DNA of 50,219 nt, from NCBI RefSeq assembly GCF_015523155.1, contig NZ_WAKW01000055.1, positions 1 through 50,219 on the forward strand, written 5' to 3'. The first letter of the stretch is position 1; the number at the start of each line of letters is the position of its first letter. Below, piece after piece: positions 27,373-34,644 of the stretch. The translations under genes were made by a program, and so were the position numbers. This DNA is from Methanothermococcus sp. Lineage in GTDB: Archaea > AGJL01 > Methanococci > Methanococcales > Methanococcaceae. The notes under the pieces are model-generated. The model did no database searches. It saw only the letters and a list, made by a program, of their open reading frames with translations, and was not told where the DNA came from.

Positions 27373-28188
27373 TTATCTTAAATCAGGATTGTTTTCGACC
27401 GATACATATAGTTGTCCTTTTGGTTTATTATTTACATAATCTCCGCTGAATTTATAATACCTACCTGTTATTGGCATTCCATTATCTTTTTTAGTTAATT
27501 TTATAACTGGATTTTCAACAATTCCTTCAAATTTAAAGGATGCCAGCGGTTCTTTTAATTTTCCATTTACAACAATAGCCCCTTTGAGCATTTCCCCGCC
27601 TGCTCTGGCCTCAACATCGCCATCTATAATGATTATTCCCCCACTTTGATGTATTCCAGGCATTATGCCAGTGTTTCCTTTTATATGTATTATTCCCTTT
27701 TTCATATATTCTCCAATTTCATTTCCTACATTTCCCTCAACAACTATTGTTCCACCGCTCATACCTCTCCAATCTCCTCTGTATGCAGAACCAACATAAT
27801 CCTTAGCATCTCCTTTAATAATTAATTCCCCACCTTTCATGTTCTGTCCAGCCCAGCTGTCAGCGTTTCCATTAACCACTATCTTTCCGCCTTTCATCTC
27901 TACGCCAACATACATTCCAGCATCTCCTTCAACGACTATTTCACCAGTGGTCATTTTTTCTCCGATTCTCTTTAATTTAGCCGTCGAGTTTTTTATAACC
28001 AATCTTGGTGTTTCACTTTCTTTTACTTCAACATCGAAGAGCTCTCCAACTGTAATTGTTGTTCTTCCCTGCGGTAATTCGATGCTTTTTATTTCTTCCT
28101 CAGATAAATCCTGAACTTTTTCTGGAAGTATCTTATCCATTTCCACGGGAACCATAATTTCTTTTTTTAATGTAAGAATAAGTTCCAT
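27373..28188 (-). CDS. fwdC: Formylmethanofuran dehydrogenase subunit C
   Basis: 271-residue subunit whose parallel beta-helix (GXGXG repeats like the GltB C-terminal domain) packs against FwdA in the formylmethanofuran dehydrogenase. Repeats with Gly spacing are seen: GEIVVEGDAGMYVGVEMKGG, then GGELIIKGDAKDYVG, GGTIVVEGNVGNEIG and GGIIIIDGDVEARAGGEMLK. Last gene of the visible fwd operon, 50 bp after fwdA. The start is ATG at 28188 after AGGTGAT. The catalytic W/Mo subunit FwdB does not follow; the next gene is the QueD-like one. Confidence 0.92.
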   Translation of the reverse strand: MELILTLKKEIMVPVEMDKILPEKVQDLSEEEIKSIELPQGRTTITVGELFDVEVKESETPRLVIKNSTAKLKRIGEKMTTGEIVVEGDAGMYVGVEMKGGKIVVNGNADSWAGQNMKGGELIIKGDAKDYVGSAYRGDWRGMSGGTIVVEGNVGNEIGEYMKKGIIHIKGNTGIMPGIHQSGGIIIIDGDVEARAGGEMLKGAIVVNGKLKEPLASFKFEGIVENPVIKLTKKDNGMPITGRYYKFSGDYVNNKPKGQLYVSVENNPDLR

Positions 28189-28238
28189 TTTATCACCTAA
28201 TAATATAAATTATAATATATTAAATTAATAATATTTAA

Positions 28239-29942
28239 TTATTTAATATCTGTTGCATCAATATTGATAGCCTTCCAGCTGTTTGCATAGTGGTCAGAAA
28301 CTGGATAGTTGTCAATATTTACTGAATAGTATTTCTTGAATTTTGTCCTAAGGTCTTTCATGAGCTCCTCTTCAAGTGCTTCATCTACTTTTGCATTTAT
28401 ATATATTGTATTCCCATATACTTCTTTGACAACATTTCCAGCTTTAACTACTAATTCTCCGCCTTTTAATACATATTTAGCATATCTAAATGCTTTTTCA
28501 ATCACTTTTCCATCTTTTTCTTCTGGGTCTATTTCATAGATTGCAATATCAGCGTCAGCTCCAACCCCCAAGTGCCCTTTTTCTTTACTTAAACCCAATA
28601 CTTTTGCCTGATTTGCTCTTGTTACCTTTGCTATATCATATATTGAATATTCTCTATCGTTGTCTGCAACAAATGACTTTTGCTTAGCCCATGCATGAAC
28701 TTTGTTGTTTAACCAATCGTCTCTGTATTGTTTGCTCATTAACCATGCTATTACTCTTGGATATCTTGTAAATGGCCCTGCATTTGGATGGTCTGTTGAT
28801 AAAATAACTTTATCGGTATTTATATTTAGGAATATATCCAATCCAATTCCCCACTGAACTGAATAAACTGGTCCTTTTGGTGAGTAAATAAATGGAACAA
28901 CCCCTGAACCTGTTTCAAGCTCGACATCACAGTTTGCCCATTTCAAACCATTTGTCATGTGAAGGTCATATTCCATTGGACCGTCTGCTGTCATTGTTGT
29001 TGTTTCGTCAAGTGTTACCTGTCCAACATCTACCATTACATGGTCATGTTTATTTACATATTCTGCTGTTTCTATACCTTTACTTACAAAGTCTTTCCAA
29101 GAGGTTCCCCCATAGGAATGAAATTGTAAATGGGTATTGTAATATGTAGTTGTTCTTTCTCCGTATTTTGGTTTTGCCTCAATATCTTTAACGCAATCCA
29201 TTGAAGCTAATGTAGTTTCCCAGTTTCCAGGGTGTCCTAAATCATTTGGATGTACATGTATTGAATGAGGCAATCCAAGCATTTCATTTACCTTTGCAAG
29301 ACCCTCAAGTATCTCTCGCCCTGTTATATCAAAATAAGGCACAGGATCATCAACACCATGAACATTCTTTCCCCAACCCCATGCCTCTGTTCCTCCTGGA
29401 TTGACGATTTTTATAGCATATCCTCTTGTAGCCCTTAAAAGCCATGCCACATAGGCAGCACACATTTTAAAATCTCCTTCTTTTAAATATTCCAAAACCA
29501 TCCAATTATTTCCAAATAATGGCATGGCTGCTTTGTCCAATTGTGGGGTGTCTATAAATTCTTCGTGGGTATGTCTAGCAAGTAATGGAGGCATTGCAGC
29601 TTCATTAACAAATGTATATCCCATTTCAGAATATTCATATCCTGTTTTAAAGGTAGAGGGAACTGAAAAACCCGAACCTGACCTAAGTCCTTTTTTATTA
29701 AATATGTCCTTTTTACTATCCTCTGGTCTAAGGGTTCTTCCCACATTAACTTTGGGGCCTGCAACATGAGTATGGGAATCCATACCCCCCGGCATAACCA
29801 CACAATTGTTTGCATCTATTTCTAAGACATCACTTGAAACAGATTCTACAATTTTGCCATCTTTCACACAGATGTCCATTTTTTCTCCATCGACTCCATT
29901 CAATGGGTCATATACTATCCCATTTTTTATAATATACTCCAT
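28239..29942 (-). CDS. fwdA: Formylmethanofuran dehydrogenase subunit A (amidohydrolase subunit)
   Basis: 567-residue amidohydrolase-fold subunit with a binuclear metal centre that condenses formate, made by FwdB, with methanofuran. Metal ligands: PGGMDSHTHVAGPK (HxH), the probably carboxylated Lys in YAIKIVNPGG, His in SIHVHPNDLGHPGN and THLQFHSYGG, and the catalytic Asp in ILSTDHPNAGPFTRYP. Length matches FwdA/FmdA. The start is ATG at 29942 after GAGGTGAT, 33 bp after fwdD. All key residues are present. Confidence 0.95.
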   Translation of the reverse strand: MEYIIKNGIVYDPLNGVDGEKMDICVKDGKIVESVSSDVLEIDANNCVVMPGGMDSHTHVAGPKVNVGRTLRPEDSKKDIFNKKGLRSGSGFSVPSTFKTGYEYSEMGYTFVNEAAMPPLLARHTHEEFIDTPQLDKAAMPLFGNNWMVLEYLKEGDFKMCAAYVAWLLRATRGYAIKIVNPGGTEAWGWGKNVHGVDDPVPYFDITGREILEGLAKVNEMLGLPHSIHVHPNDLGHPGNWETTLASMDCVKDIEAKPKYGERTTTYYNTHLQFHSYGGTSWKDFVSKGIETAEYVNKHDHVMVDVGQVTLDETTTMTADGPMEYDLHMTNGLKWANCDVELETGSGVVPFIYSPKGPVYSVQWGIGLDIFLNINTDKVILSTDHPNAGPFTRYPRVIAWLMSKQYRDDWLNNKVHAWAKQKSFVADNDREYSIYDIAKVTRANQAKVLGLSKEKGHLGVGADADIAIYEIDPEEKDGKVIEKAFRYAKYVLKGGELVVKAGNVVKEVYGNTIYINAKVDEALEEELMKDLRTKFKKYYSVNIDNYPVSDHYANSWKAINIDATDIK

Positions 29943-29975
29943 GAAATCACCTCAAATAAATATCATTAATTATTA

Positions 29976-30365
29976 TTAACACTCAATATATTTTTTCCTC
30001 ATTAAATCCATCATTATCGGAACTTCTTCATCTGTTTTTTCGATTTCCACATCAAGAGGTCCCTTAAAAGAAGGCATTGCAGTGCTGTTTGTTTCAGGCA
30101 TAACTACACAGTTTGCCCAAGGTCCCATTGGAATAAATACCATACCCTCTGGCATAGGTTGGTTGGTCTTTTTTACTTTAACTACTGTTTCCCCATAGGC
30201 TGATTTAACTTTTACGCAATCTCCTTCCTTTAAATTTAACTTCATCATGTCTTCTTCATTGAAATAACAAACTCCTGCGGCTTTTCTATACATTTCAAGA
30301 TTTTTACCAGCTTCAATAGCTTCTCCCTGCCATATGGTTCTACCAGTATTTAATTTAAATTTCAT
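29976..30365 (-). CDS. fwdD: Formylmethanofuran dehydrogenase subunit D (molybdopterin-dinucleotide-binding)
   Basis: 129-residue protein with the molybdopterin dinucleotide-binding beta-barrel fold (FNEEDMMKLNLKEGDCVKVK, then YGETVVKVK, MPEGMVFIPMGPWANCVVMP). In the complex it complements FwdB around the W/Mo-pterin cofactor. The start is taken at ATG 30365, with GGTGAT three bases further up; the ATG at 30368 overlaps that site and is less suitable. 32 bp after fwdG in the same operon. Family member FwdD is normally separate from FwdB in the Methanococcales, consistent with this layout. Confidence 0.9.
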   Translation of the reverse strand: MKFKLNTGRTIWQGEAIEAGKNLEMYRKAAGVCYFNEEDMMKLNLKEGDCVKVKSAYGETVVKVKKTNQPMPEGMVFIPMGPWANCVVMPETNSTAMPSFKGPLDVEIEKTDEEVPIMMDLMRKKYIEC

Positions 30366-30397
30366 CATATCACCAAATATTTTTTTCTTTTCTATTT

Positions 30398-30637
30398 TTA
30401 TTTTATAACGAGTTTTATAGCATTCACTGGACAGGCTTCAACACAGGCACCGCATCCACCGCATAAATCTCCGTTTATGATATTAACTACACCATTTATA
30501 ACCTTAATAACTATTATACTCTCATCTTCTGGTCCTTTTCCACCGTATGTGTTTGGATCCCTTGCATTTACAGGACATGCTACCACACAATTTCCACATC
30601 CGTGGCACTTTTCAGGATACACTTCCAATTTATACAT
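30398..30637 (-). CDS. fwdG: Formylmethanofuran dehydrogenase subunit G, two-[4Fe-4S] ferredoxin
   Basis: 79-residue ferredoxin with two clusters: CHGCGNCVVACPVNA and CGGCGACVEACPVNAIKL. It delivers low-potential electrons to the catalytic subunit of formylmethanofuran dehydrogenase. The insert between the motifs (NTYGGKGPEDESIIVIKVIN) is of the usual FwdG size. The start is ATG at 30637 after AGGTGGTTAA. It lies between fwdF and fwdD, spaced by about 45 and 32 bp. Confidence 0.92.
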   Translation of the reverse strand: MYKLEVYPEKCHGCGNCVVACPVNARDPNTYGGKGPEDESIIVIKVINGVVNIINGDLCGGCGACVEACPVNAIKLVIK

Positions 30638-30682
30638 TTAACCACCTACTATTTTTTGGTTTTAACTTTTTAAGATTATACA

Positions 30683-31750
30683 TTATTTTAACAATTTTTC
30701 AAATGATTCCTTCCATGCAGGTGCAGTCACTCCCGTCATGTTTATTTTTGTTCTTTTGACCTCCAATGCATTTACAGGACATGCATGCGTGCATGCTCCA
30801 CACAATACACACACATTTTTATTCACGGCTATTTTAGGAAGTTTTTGTCCTTGTTCTTCAGGTTGTGGAAATACCAATGCATTACATGGGCATGCTGCAA
30901 TACAAGCTCCACAGGCATTACATGCAGCCTCATCTATGAGTAATTCTCCTTCAAATGGTTTTTCCACTACTATGGCATTAACTGGACATATATTTTCACA
31001 CCAACTGCATGATACACAGAGATTTTTATTAATTGTTGTTTTTCCAGTGATTTCCTTATATAATTCTGGCTTTTTAATTCTGTTTGCAAGAGGACATTTA
31101 TAACATATTACCTCTATGGCGTTGTGAGGACATGCCTTTTCACAGACCTTACAAAATACACAGGCATCGGTATCTACTACAATATCTTTATATGGATTCA
31201 ATTCCAAAGCATTCATTTTACCAGGTATAAGTTCTATGGCATCAGCTGGACAGTATTCTGCACATATCCCACACAATACACAAATTTCCTTATTTATAGT
31301 TATTTCTCCAAGCACCATCGTTTTTCTTTCGGGGAGCTCTCTTTCAACCTCTATTGCACACTGAGGACATACGATTTCACACTGCTCACACAAAACACAT
31401 ACATCCTGATTTAATGTAATATCTCTATTTATCTTTGGATATTGTGGGAGTTCCTTTGTTGATGTTCCATTTATTTTCAAATCCATGGCGTTAAATGGAC
31501 ATGCAGATGCACACATACCACACAATACACATTTTGTATCGTCAATATCCAATTTTGGAGCCTCAATATCTCCTTTAAAAATAGCCCCTAATGGTCCCAT
31601 TTCAATTGCTCCAACAGGACATATATCGCTACAAATACCGCATCCAACACATTGATTGTCGTTCCAGTTTAGAACTCTATTTTCCACAGTTCCATCCCTT
31701 ACTATCTGGATGGTACCATTATATCTTTCTTTTTTTGCATCAACTGTCAT
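30683..31750 (-). CDS. fwdF: Formylmethanofuran dehydrogenase polyferredoxin subunit F, eight [4Fe-4S] motifs
   Basis: 355 residues with eight CxxCxxCxxxCP motifs in tandem, for example CVGCGICSDICPVGA, CVLCGMCASACPFNA, CVLCEQCEIVCPQCA and CVFCKVCEKACPHNA, ending with CVLCGACTHACPVNA. It acts as an electron wire for the formylmethanofuran dehydrogenase, probably linking it to the heterodisulfide reductase/hydrogenase complex. One additional Cys pair (EVICYKCPLANR) lies between motifs 5 and 6. The start is ATG at 31750 after GGAATAAC. Only 2 bp separate it from the HTH-ferredoxin gene, so the two are cotranscribed and probably translationally coupled. Confidence 0.94.
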   Translation of the reverse strand: MTVDAKKERYNGTIQIVRDGTVENRVLNWNDNQCVGCGICSDICPVGAIEMGPLGAIFKGDIEAPKLDIDDTKCVLCGMCASACPFNAMDLKINGTSTKELPQYPKINRDITLNQDVCVLCEQCEIVCPQCAIEVERELPERKTMVLGEITINKEICVLCGICAEYCPADAIELIPGKMNALELNPYKDIVVDTDACVFCKVCEKACPHNAIEVICYKCPLANRIKKPELYKEITGKTTINKNLCVSCSWCENICPVNAIVVEKPFEGELLIDEAACNACGACIAACPCNALVFPQPEEQGQKLPKIAVNKNVCVLCGACTHACPVNALEVKRTKINMTGVTAPAWKESFEKLLK

Positions 31751-31752
31751 TG

Positions 31753-32220
31753 TTATTCCTCCAATTCATTTGGTAAGAATTTTTTAATATTTAAAGCATT
31801 TACTGGGCAAATATATATACATTCCATACATAATACGCATTTGTTATTATTTATTTCTATTAAATGGTCTGAATTCTTAAAAATGGCATTATAAGGACAT
31901 TCAAGACACTCTCCACAGAGAATGCACCTATCTCTTTCAATTTCAATTTTTACTTGATATATATTTTCTATGATTTTCTTTGTGAGCTCTCTATCTTCAC
32001 TCATTGAATTTATAATTTTAATACCATATTCTGCTGGTAAATTTACTATTTCCTCTGAAACTCTCATGACTTTATCCGATGGATGTCTTCCATGTATATA
32101 ATGAGAAATTATTGACCTATCCATTTTTAGATACTCTGCTATCTCTCTCTGTAATCTTCCTTCTCTTTTTAACTTCATTGCTACTATTGCCTTAATTCCT
32201 GAGAGTATATGTTCTGGCAT
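31753..32220 (-). CDS. Helix-turn-helix protein with two 4Fe-4S ferredoxin motifs, first gene of the fwd operon
   Basis: 155 residues. The N-terminal half has a helix-turn-helix of the XRE/Cro kind (GRLQREIAEYLKMDRSIISH, then YIHGRHPSDKVMRVSEEI). The C-terminal half has two Fe-S motifs: CILCGECLECPYNAI, a shortened CxxCxxCxxCP form, and CVLCMECIYICPVNAL, a normal CxxCxxCxxxCP form. A DNA-binding domain fused to ferredoxin motifs suggests a redox- or oxygen-sensing regulator, perhaps of the fwd operon it heads. The alternative is a structural Fe-S subunit that has gained an HTH. A 10-bp inverted repeat lies 16-75 bp upstream of its ATG. Known as a conserved gene at the head of methanococcal fwd clusters; its role is not established to my knowledge. 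Confidence 0.8.
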   Translation of the reverse strand: MPEHILSGIKAIVAMKLKREGRLQREIAEYLKMDRSIISHYIHGRHPSDKVMRVSEEIVNLPAEYGIKIINSMSEDRELTKKIIENIYQVKIEIERDRCILCGECLECPYNAIFKNSDHLIEINNNKCVLCMECIYICPVNALNIKKFLPNELEE

Positions 32221-32235
32221 GATGTCATCTTTTTA

Positions 32236-32295
32236 TTGATGTTAGTCATTATCACATTTGTTTTAATATTATATATAATATTCTTCTAACATCAA
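32236..32295. promoter_or_regulatory. 10-bp inverted repeat upstream of the fwd operon, candidate operator
   Basis: TTGATGTTAG (32236-32245) and CTAACATCAA (32286-32295) are perfect inverted copies with 40 bp between them, about four DNA turns. They lie just in front of the HTH-ferredoxin start at 32220, where the fwd promoter must be. A partial extra half-site, GATGTCATC, touches the start codon at 32221. The symmetric half-sites suit a dimeric HTH regulator. Confidence 0.5.
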
Positions 32296-32479
32296 GTAGA
32301 AAGTAATATATATTAGAGTTAGTATTATTAACATTCACATAATATATATTATAATTCTTAGAATTTTGAGAGATTAAGTTTATTATAATTGGAAGTAAAT
32401 ATATATAATAATGTAAGCATATAGCCATATATCTATATATTTAAAATTATTTAAAATATATTAAAATTAATCAATGTAT

Positions 32480-32495
32480 CGAAAAGTTTAAATAC
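32480..32495 (+). promoter_or_regulatory. Archaeal BRE/TATA promoter of the ferredoxin-OsmC-DUF166 unit
   Basis: CGAAAAGTTTAAATAC has a purine-rich BRE (CGAAAA) followed by a TATA box (TTTAAATA). It is 69-84 bp before the ATG at 32564, so transcription would start near 32515-32520 and give a leader of about 45 bases carrying AAGGTGAAAT as ribosome binding site. The remaining part of the 343-bp gap 32221-32563 is AT-rich and holds only the inverted repeat described separately. Confidence 0.55.
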
Positions 32496-32563
32496 AATGA
32501 TATCTATTCAATATATTTGTAAATAAATATCAAAAATAAAAAATAATAAAAAAAGGTGAAATA

Positions 32564-32935
32564 ATGAAAGATTTGCCTGTAATTGGGAAAGACCCATTGG
32601 GAAGGACAATAAAAGATTTTACAGTAATGCCCTGGTGGGGAATAGATAGAAAAAGCATAGAGTGGTACCCTAAAATAAACTACGATGCATGCACAGGCTG
32701 TGGTATATGCTATATTACATGCGGAACCAGAGTAGTATTTGATTGGGATAAAGAGATGAAAAAACCTGTTGTTGCAAGACCATACAACTGTGTAGTTTCA
32801 TGCACCACATGCGGTAATCTATGTCCCCATAATGCATTAATATTTCCAGATAGGGGATACATGCAGGAGATAATCGTAAAAGAAAAACTCCTTAAAAAAG
32901 CCGCTGAAAAATTAAAAGAGCATGATTTAATATAA
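32564..32935 (+). CDS. Unusual two-cluster 4Fe-4S ferredoxin-like protein
   Basis: 123 residues. First Cys motif CTGCGICYITCGTRVVFDW lacks the usual Pro after the fourth Cys. The second, CVVSCTTCGNLCPHNALIF, has CxxxC spacing at its start. A 40-residue N-terminal extension with two Trp (MPWWGIDRKSIEWYP) precedes the clusters, and a basic C-terminal helix (EKLLKKAAEKLKEHDL) follows. It is an electron-transfer protein of unknown partner, related to ferredoxin-like proteins of methanogens. Divergent from the fwd operon and followed after 73 bp by the OsmC-family gene. Start ATG 32564 after AAGGTGAAATA. Confidence 0.78.
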   Translation: MKDLPVIGKDPLGRTIKDFTVMPWWGIDRKSIEWYPKINYDACTGCGICYITCGTRVVFDWDKEMKKPVVARPYNCVVSCTTCGNLCPHNALIFPDRGYMQEIIVKEKLLKKAAEKLKEHDLI

Positions 32936-33008
32936 AAAGATATAAATTTTTTAATTATATAATTTTTATTTTTTTTACTTAAAAAATACCATATAAACAG
33001 GTGAGTTT

Positions 33009-33626
33009 ATGAAAGAGATGATGTGTGAGATGATGAAAAATATGAAACCTGAATTTATGATGGAAATGATGGATGAAATGATAGATTCAAATATGGCAGA
33101 AAATTTTGCACCTAAGATGATGCCTAAGATGATGCCAAAATGTCTAAATAACTTTTTATCAAAGATACCTAAAAAAGAAAGAGAGGAGTTAATAAAAAAA
33201 ATCGTTGATATTATAACATCCAAATACTACGATGAAGGCATAAATTCAACATTTGTAAAGGAATTTGAAACTGATATAAATATCAAAGGATTAAAGATAG
33301 CATCAAAAGGGGGAAAAGGTTCAGTAGGGGACAAAATTAATCCTATGGATTTATTTCTATCCGGATTATGCGGTTGCACAGCCATTGCAGTAGGAAAAAC
33401 TTTGGAGGAGCTCGGTATCAAAGGTCAAGTAATGGTAGATGGTTCTGTTAAAAAAAGTTTTGAAAAAGGATGTATTGAACAAATTACATTGAACATCCAT
33501 GTAAAAATTGAAGATGGCAGTAAGTCAGAAGAGGAGCTCACCAACATAATATTGGAAGGTTCAAAGAAATGTTTAATAAGCAACTCGTTAAAATGTGAGC
33601 TCATAAAAAATGTCATATTTGAATAG
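33009..33626 (+). CDS. OsmC-family protein with Met-rich N-terminal extension
   Basis: 205 residues. Residues ~75-205 are the OsmC/Ohr domain (GGKGSVGDKINPMDLFLSGL, CGCTAIAVGKTLEELG, KCLISNSLKCELIK), a fold found in peroxidases and in thiol-redox proteins of uncertain role; the conserved Cys of CGCTAI are present. The N-terminal ~75 residues are unusual: 16 of the first 45 are Met, together with two Cys (KEMMCEMMKNMKPEFMMEMM, PKMMPKMMPKC), followed by a charged helix. Such Met/Cys richness could bind Cu(I) or another soft metal, or serve as an oxidisable buffer; this is inference. The start is ATG at 33009 after AGGTGAGTTT. The DUF166 gene follows after 21 bp. Confidence 0.8.
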   Translation: MKEMMCEMMKNMKPEFMMEMMDEMIDSNMAENFAPKMMPKMMPKCLNNFLSKIPKKEREELIKKIVDIITSKYYDEGINSTFVKEFETDINIKGLKIASKGGKGSVGDKINPMDLFLSGLCGCTAIAVGKTLEELGIKGQVMVDGSVKKSFEKGCIEQITLNIHVKIEDGSKSEEELTNIILEGSKKCLISNSLKCELIKNVIFE

Positions 33627-33647
33627 GAAAATAAAAAAGGTATAAAT

Positions 33648-34337
33648 ATGGCAAAAATATTAGTGATAACCGATGGGGCATATGGATATAGAATTCAAGG
33701 GACTATAAATTCATTTGGAAAGAAAAATGAGTTTATAGGACTATGCAAAATAGATAAACCCACAGATATTATTATTGATGAAATAGAACTGCCCAAAGAA
33801 GTAATGGATAAATTCAAAGAAGCAGATGTTCTGTTGTTATATACTCAGCATCCAGACAATACATACGAAGTTTGCAGAAAAGCCAAGAAAGAAAATCCTG
33901 ATGTTGCCATAATCGTTGCTACATGGAGTGGAGAAGGGCAGAAAAAAGAATTAAGCAAATTTGATGCTATATGCCCAGATGAGATGTGTTTATTGGATGA
34001 AAAGGATGTGGAAGATTTAATAAATAAATATCCAAAGTTAAAAGAATTTTTAGAAGAATTCGGAACTCCAAAGGTTGAAATTTATATAAAAGATGATAAA
34101 GTTGAAGATGTTAAAGTTATTAGGAGCTCTATATGTGGAAGCACATTATTCATGGCTAAATCCATGAAGGGTCTTGATGCAAAAGATATAGAAGATTTAA
34201 GCAAAAAATCTGCAATGATGATTCAACGGTACCCATGTGTAGCTGGAAAAATAAAAATATTTAGAAAAGAGTGCAAAAAGCAAAAGGCATTGGAAATCCA
34301 TAAAAAAGCTGTGTTAAATGGTATTAAAACTGAATAA
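33648..34337 (+). CDS. DUF166 family protein
   Basis: 229 residues. N-terminal [20 protein letters not shown], then [31 protein letters not shown]-type segment and [17 protein letters not shown], the Cys-containing signature of DUF166, an archaeal family sometimes described as thymidylate-synthase-like. Two further Cys are in [11 protein letters not shown]. Function unknown. It is the third gene of a likely operon with the unusual ferredoxin and the OsmC-type protein, so a redox or sulfur-related role is a fair guess. Start ATG 33648 after AAAGGTATAAAT. An IS200/IS605-type remnant starts 24 bp after its stop. Confidence 0.78.
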   Translation: MAKILVITDGAYGYRIQGTINSFGKKNEFIGLCKIDKPTDIIIDEIELPKEVMDKFKEADVLLLYTQHPDNTYEVCRKAKKENPDVAIIVATWSGEGQKKELSKFDAICPDEMCLLDEKDVEDLINKYPKLKEFLEEFGTPKVEIYIKDDKVEDVKVIRSSICGSTLFMAKSMKGLDAKDIEDLSKKSAMMIQRYPCVAGKIKIFRKECKKQKALEIHKKAVLNGIKTE

Positions 34338-34360
34338 AATTATATATTAATAATAGTAAT

Positions 34361-34602
34361 TTTAACTTGTTTCGGCGAGAAGTTCCCTTCCGTAAGGGAT
34401 TAAACAAAATCCTTCGGATTTTGTAGCCCTCCACTTCGCTACTGGGGGATGAAAGCCGAAAATTATTTATATAACTATTCTCACAATATTTATTGCTACC
34501 GAAAAGAAAAGGTAGCCTAGGGCTGGGACAGTCCGAAGTGACGCCTGTGGAGACTATGGGTCGGAAGCAGGAAGCTCCGTCCGTAAGGTCGGAGTAGTTC
34601 AC
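34361..34602 (+). mobile_element. Internally deleted IS200/IS605-type element (PATE/MITE-like) with tnpB 3' remnant
   Basis: The left part (34370-34461) is a closed multi-branch fold: TTTCGGC pairs with GCCGAAA around hairpins CCCTT-CCGT-AAGGG, ACAAAATCC-TTC-GGATTTTGT (perfect 9 bp) and CCTCC-N11-GGGGG. The right part (34514-34597) still encodes the last 27 codons of a TnpB (VTPVETMGRKQEAPSVRSE, then TAG) and ends in the hairpin CTCCG-T-CC-GTAA-GG-T-CGGAG followed by TTCAC, the usual right end of IS605-group elements, where the guide-RNA scaffold lies. The left end (TTAACTTGTTTCGGCGAGAA and onward) recurs at 41123. About 240 bp with no transposase, so non-autonomous. It accounts for most of the 307-bp gap between genes; nothing else is seen there. 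Confidence 0.75.
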
Positions 34603-34644
34603 CCTTTTATATAATATTTATTTATTTTTTATAATTTTATTATT

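Noticed and set aside
30683-31750. DNA repeat array of Cys codons
   Set aside because: Explained by eight ferredoxin motifs of the polyferredoxin FwdF.
32221-32563. Small RNA gene in the 343-bp gap between the fwd operon and the ferredoxin
   Set aside because: No G+C-rich structured segment is visible; only the inverted repeat and a BRE/TATA promoter can be supported.
34370-34461. tRNA gene, from the cloverleaf-like fold with a 7-bp closing stem
   Set aside because: No 7-nt anticodon loop, no TTC T-loop consensus and a 3-nt loop on a 9-bp stem; the adjoining tnpB remnant points to a mobile element.
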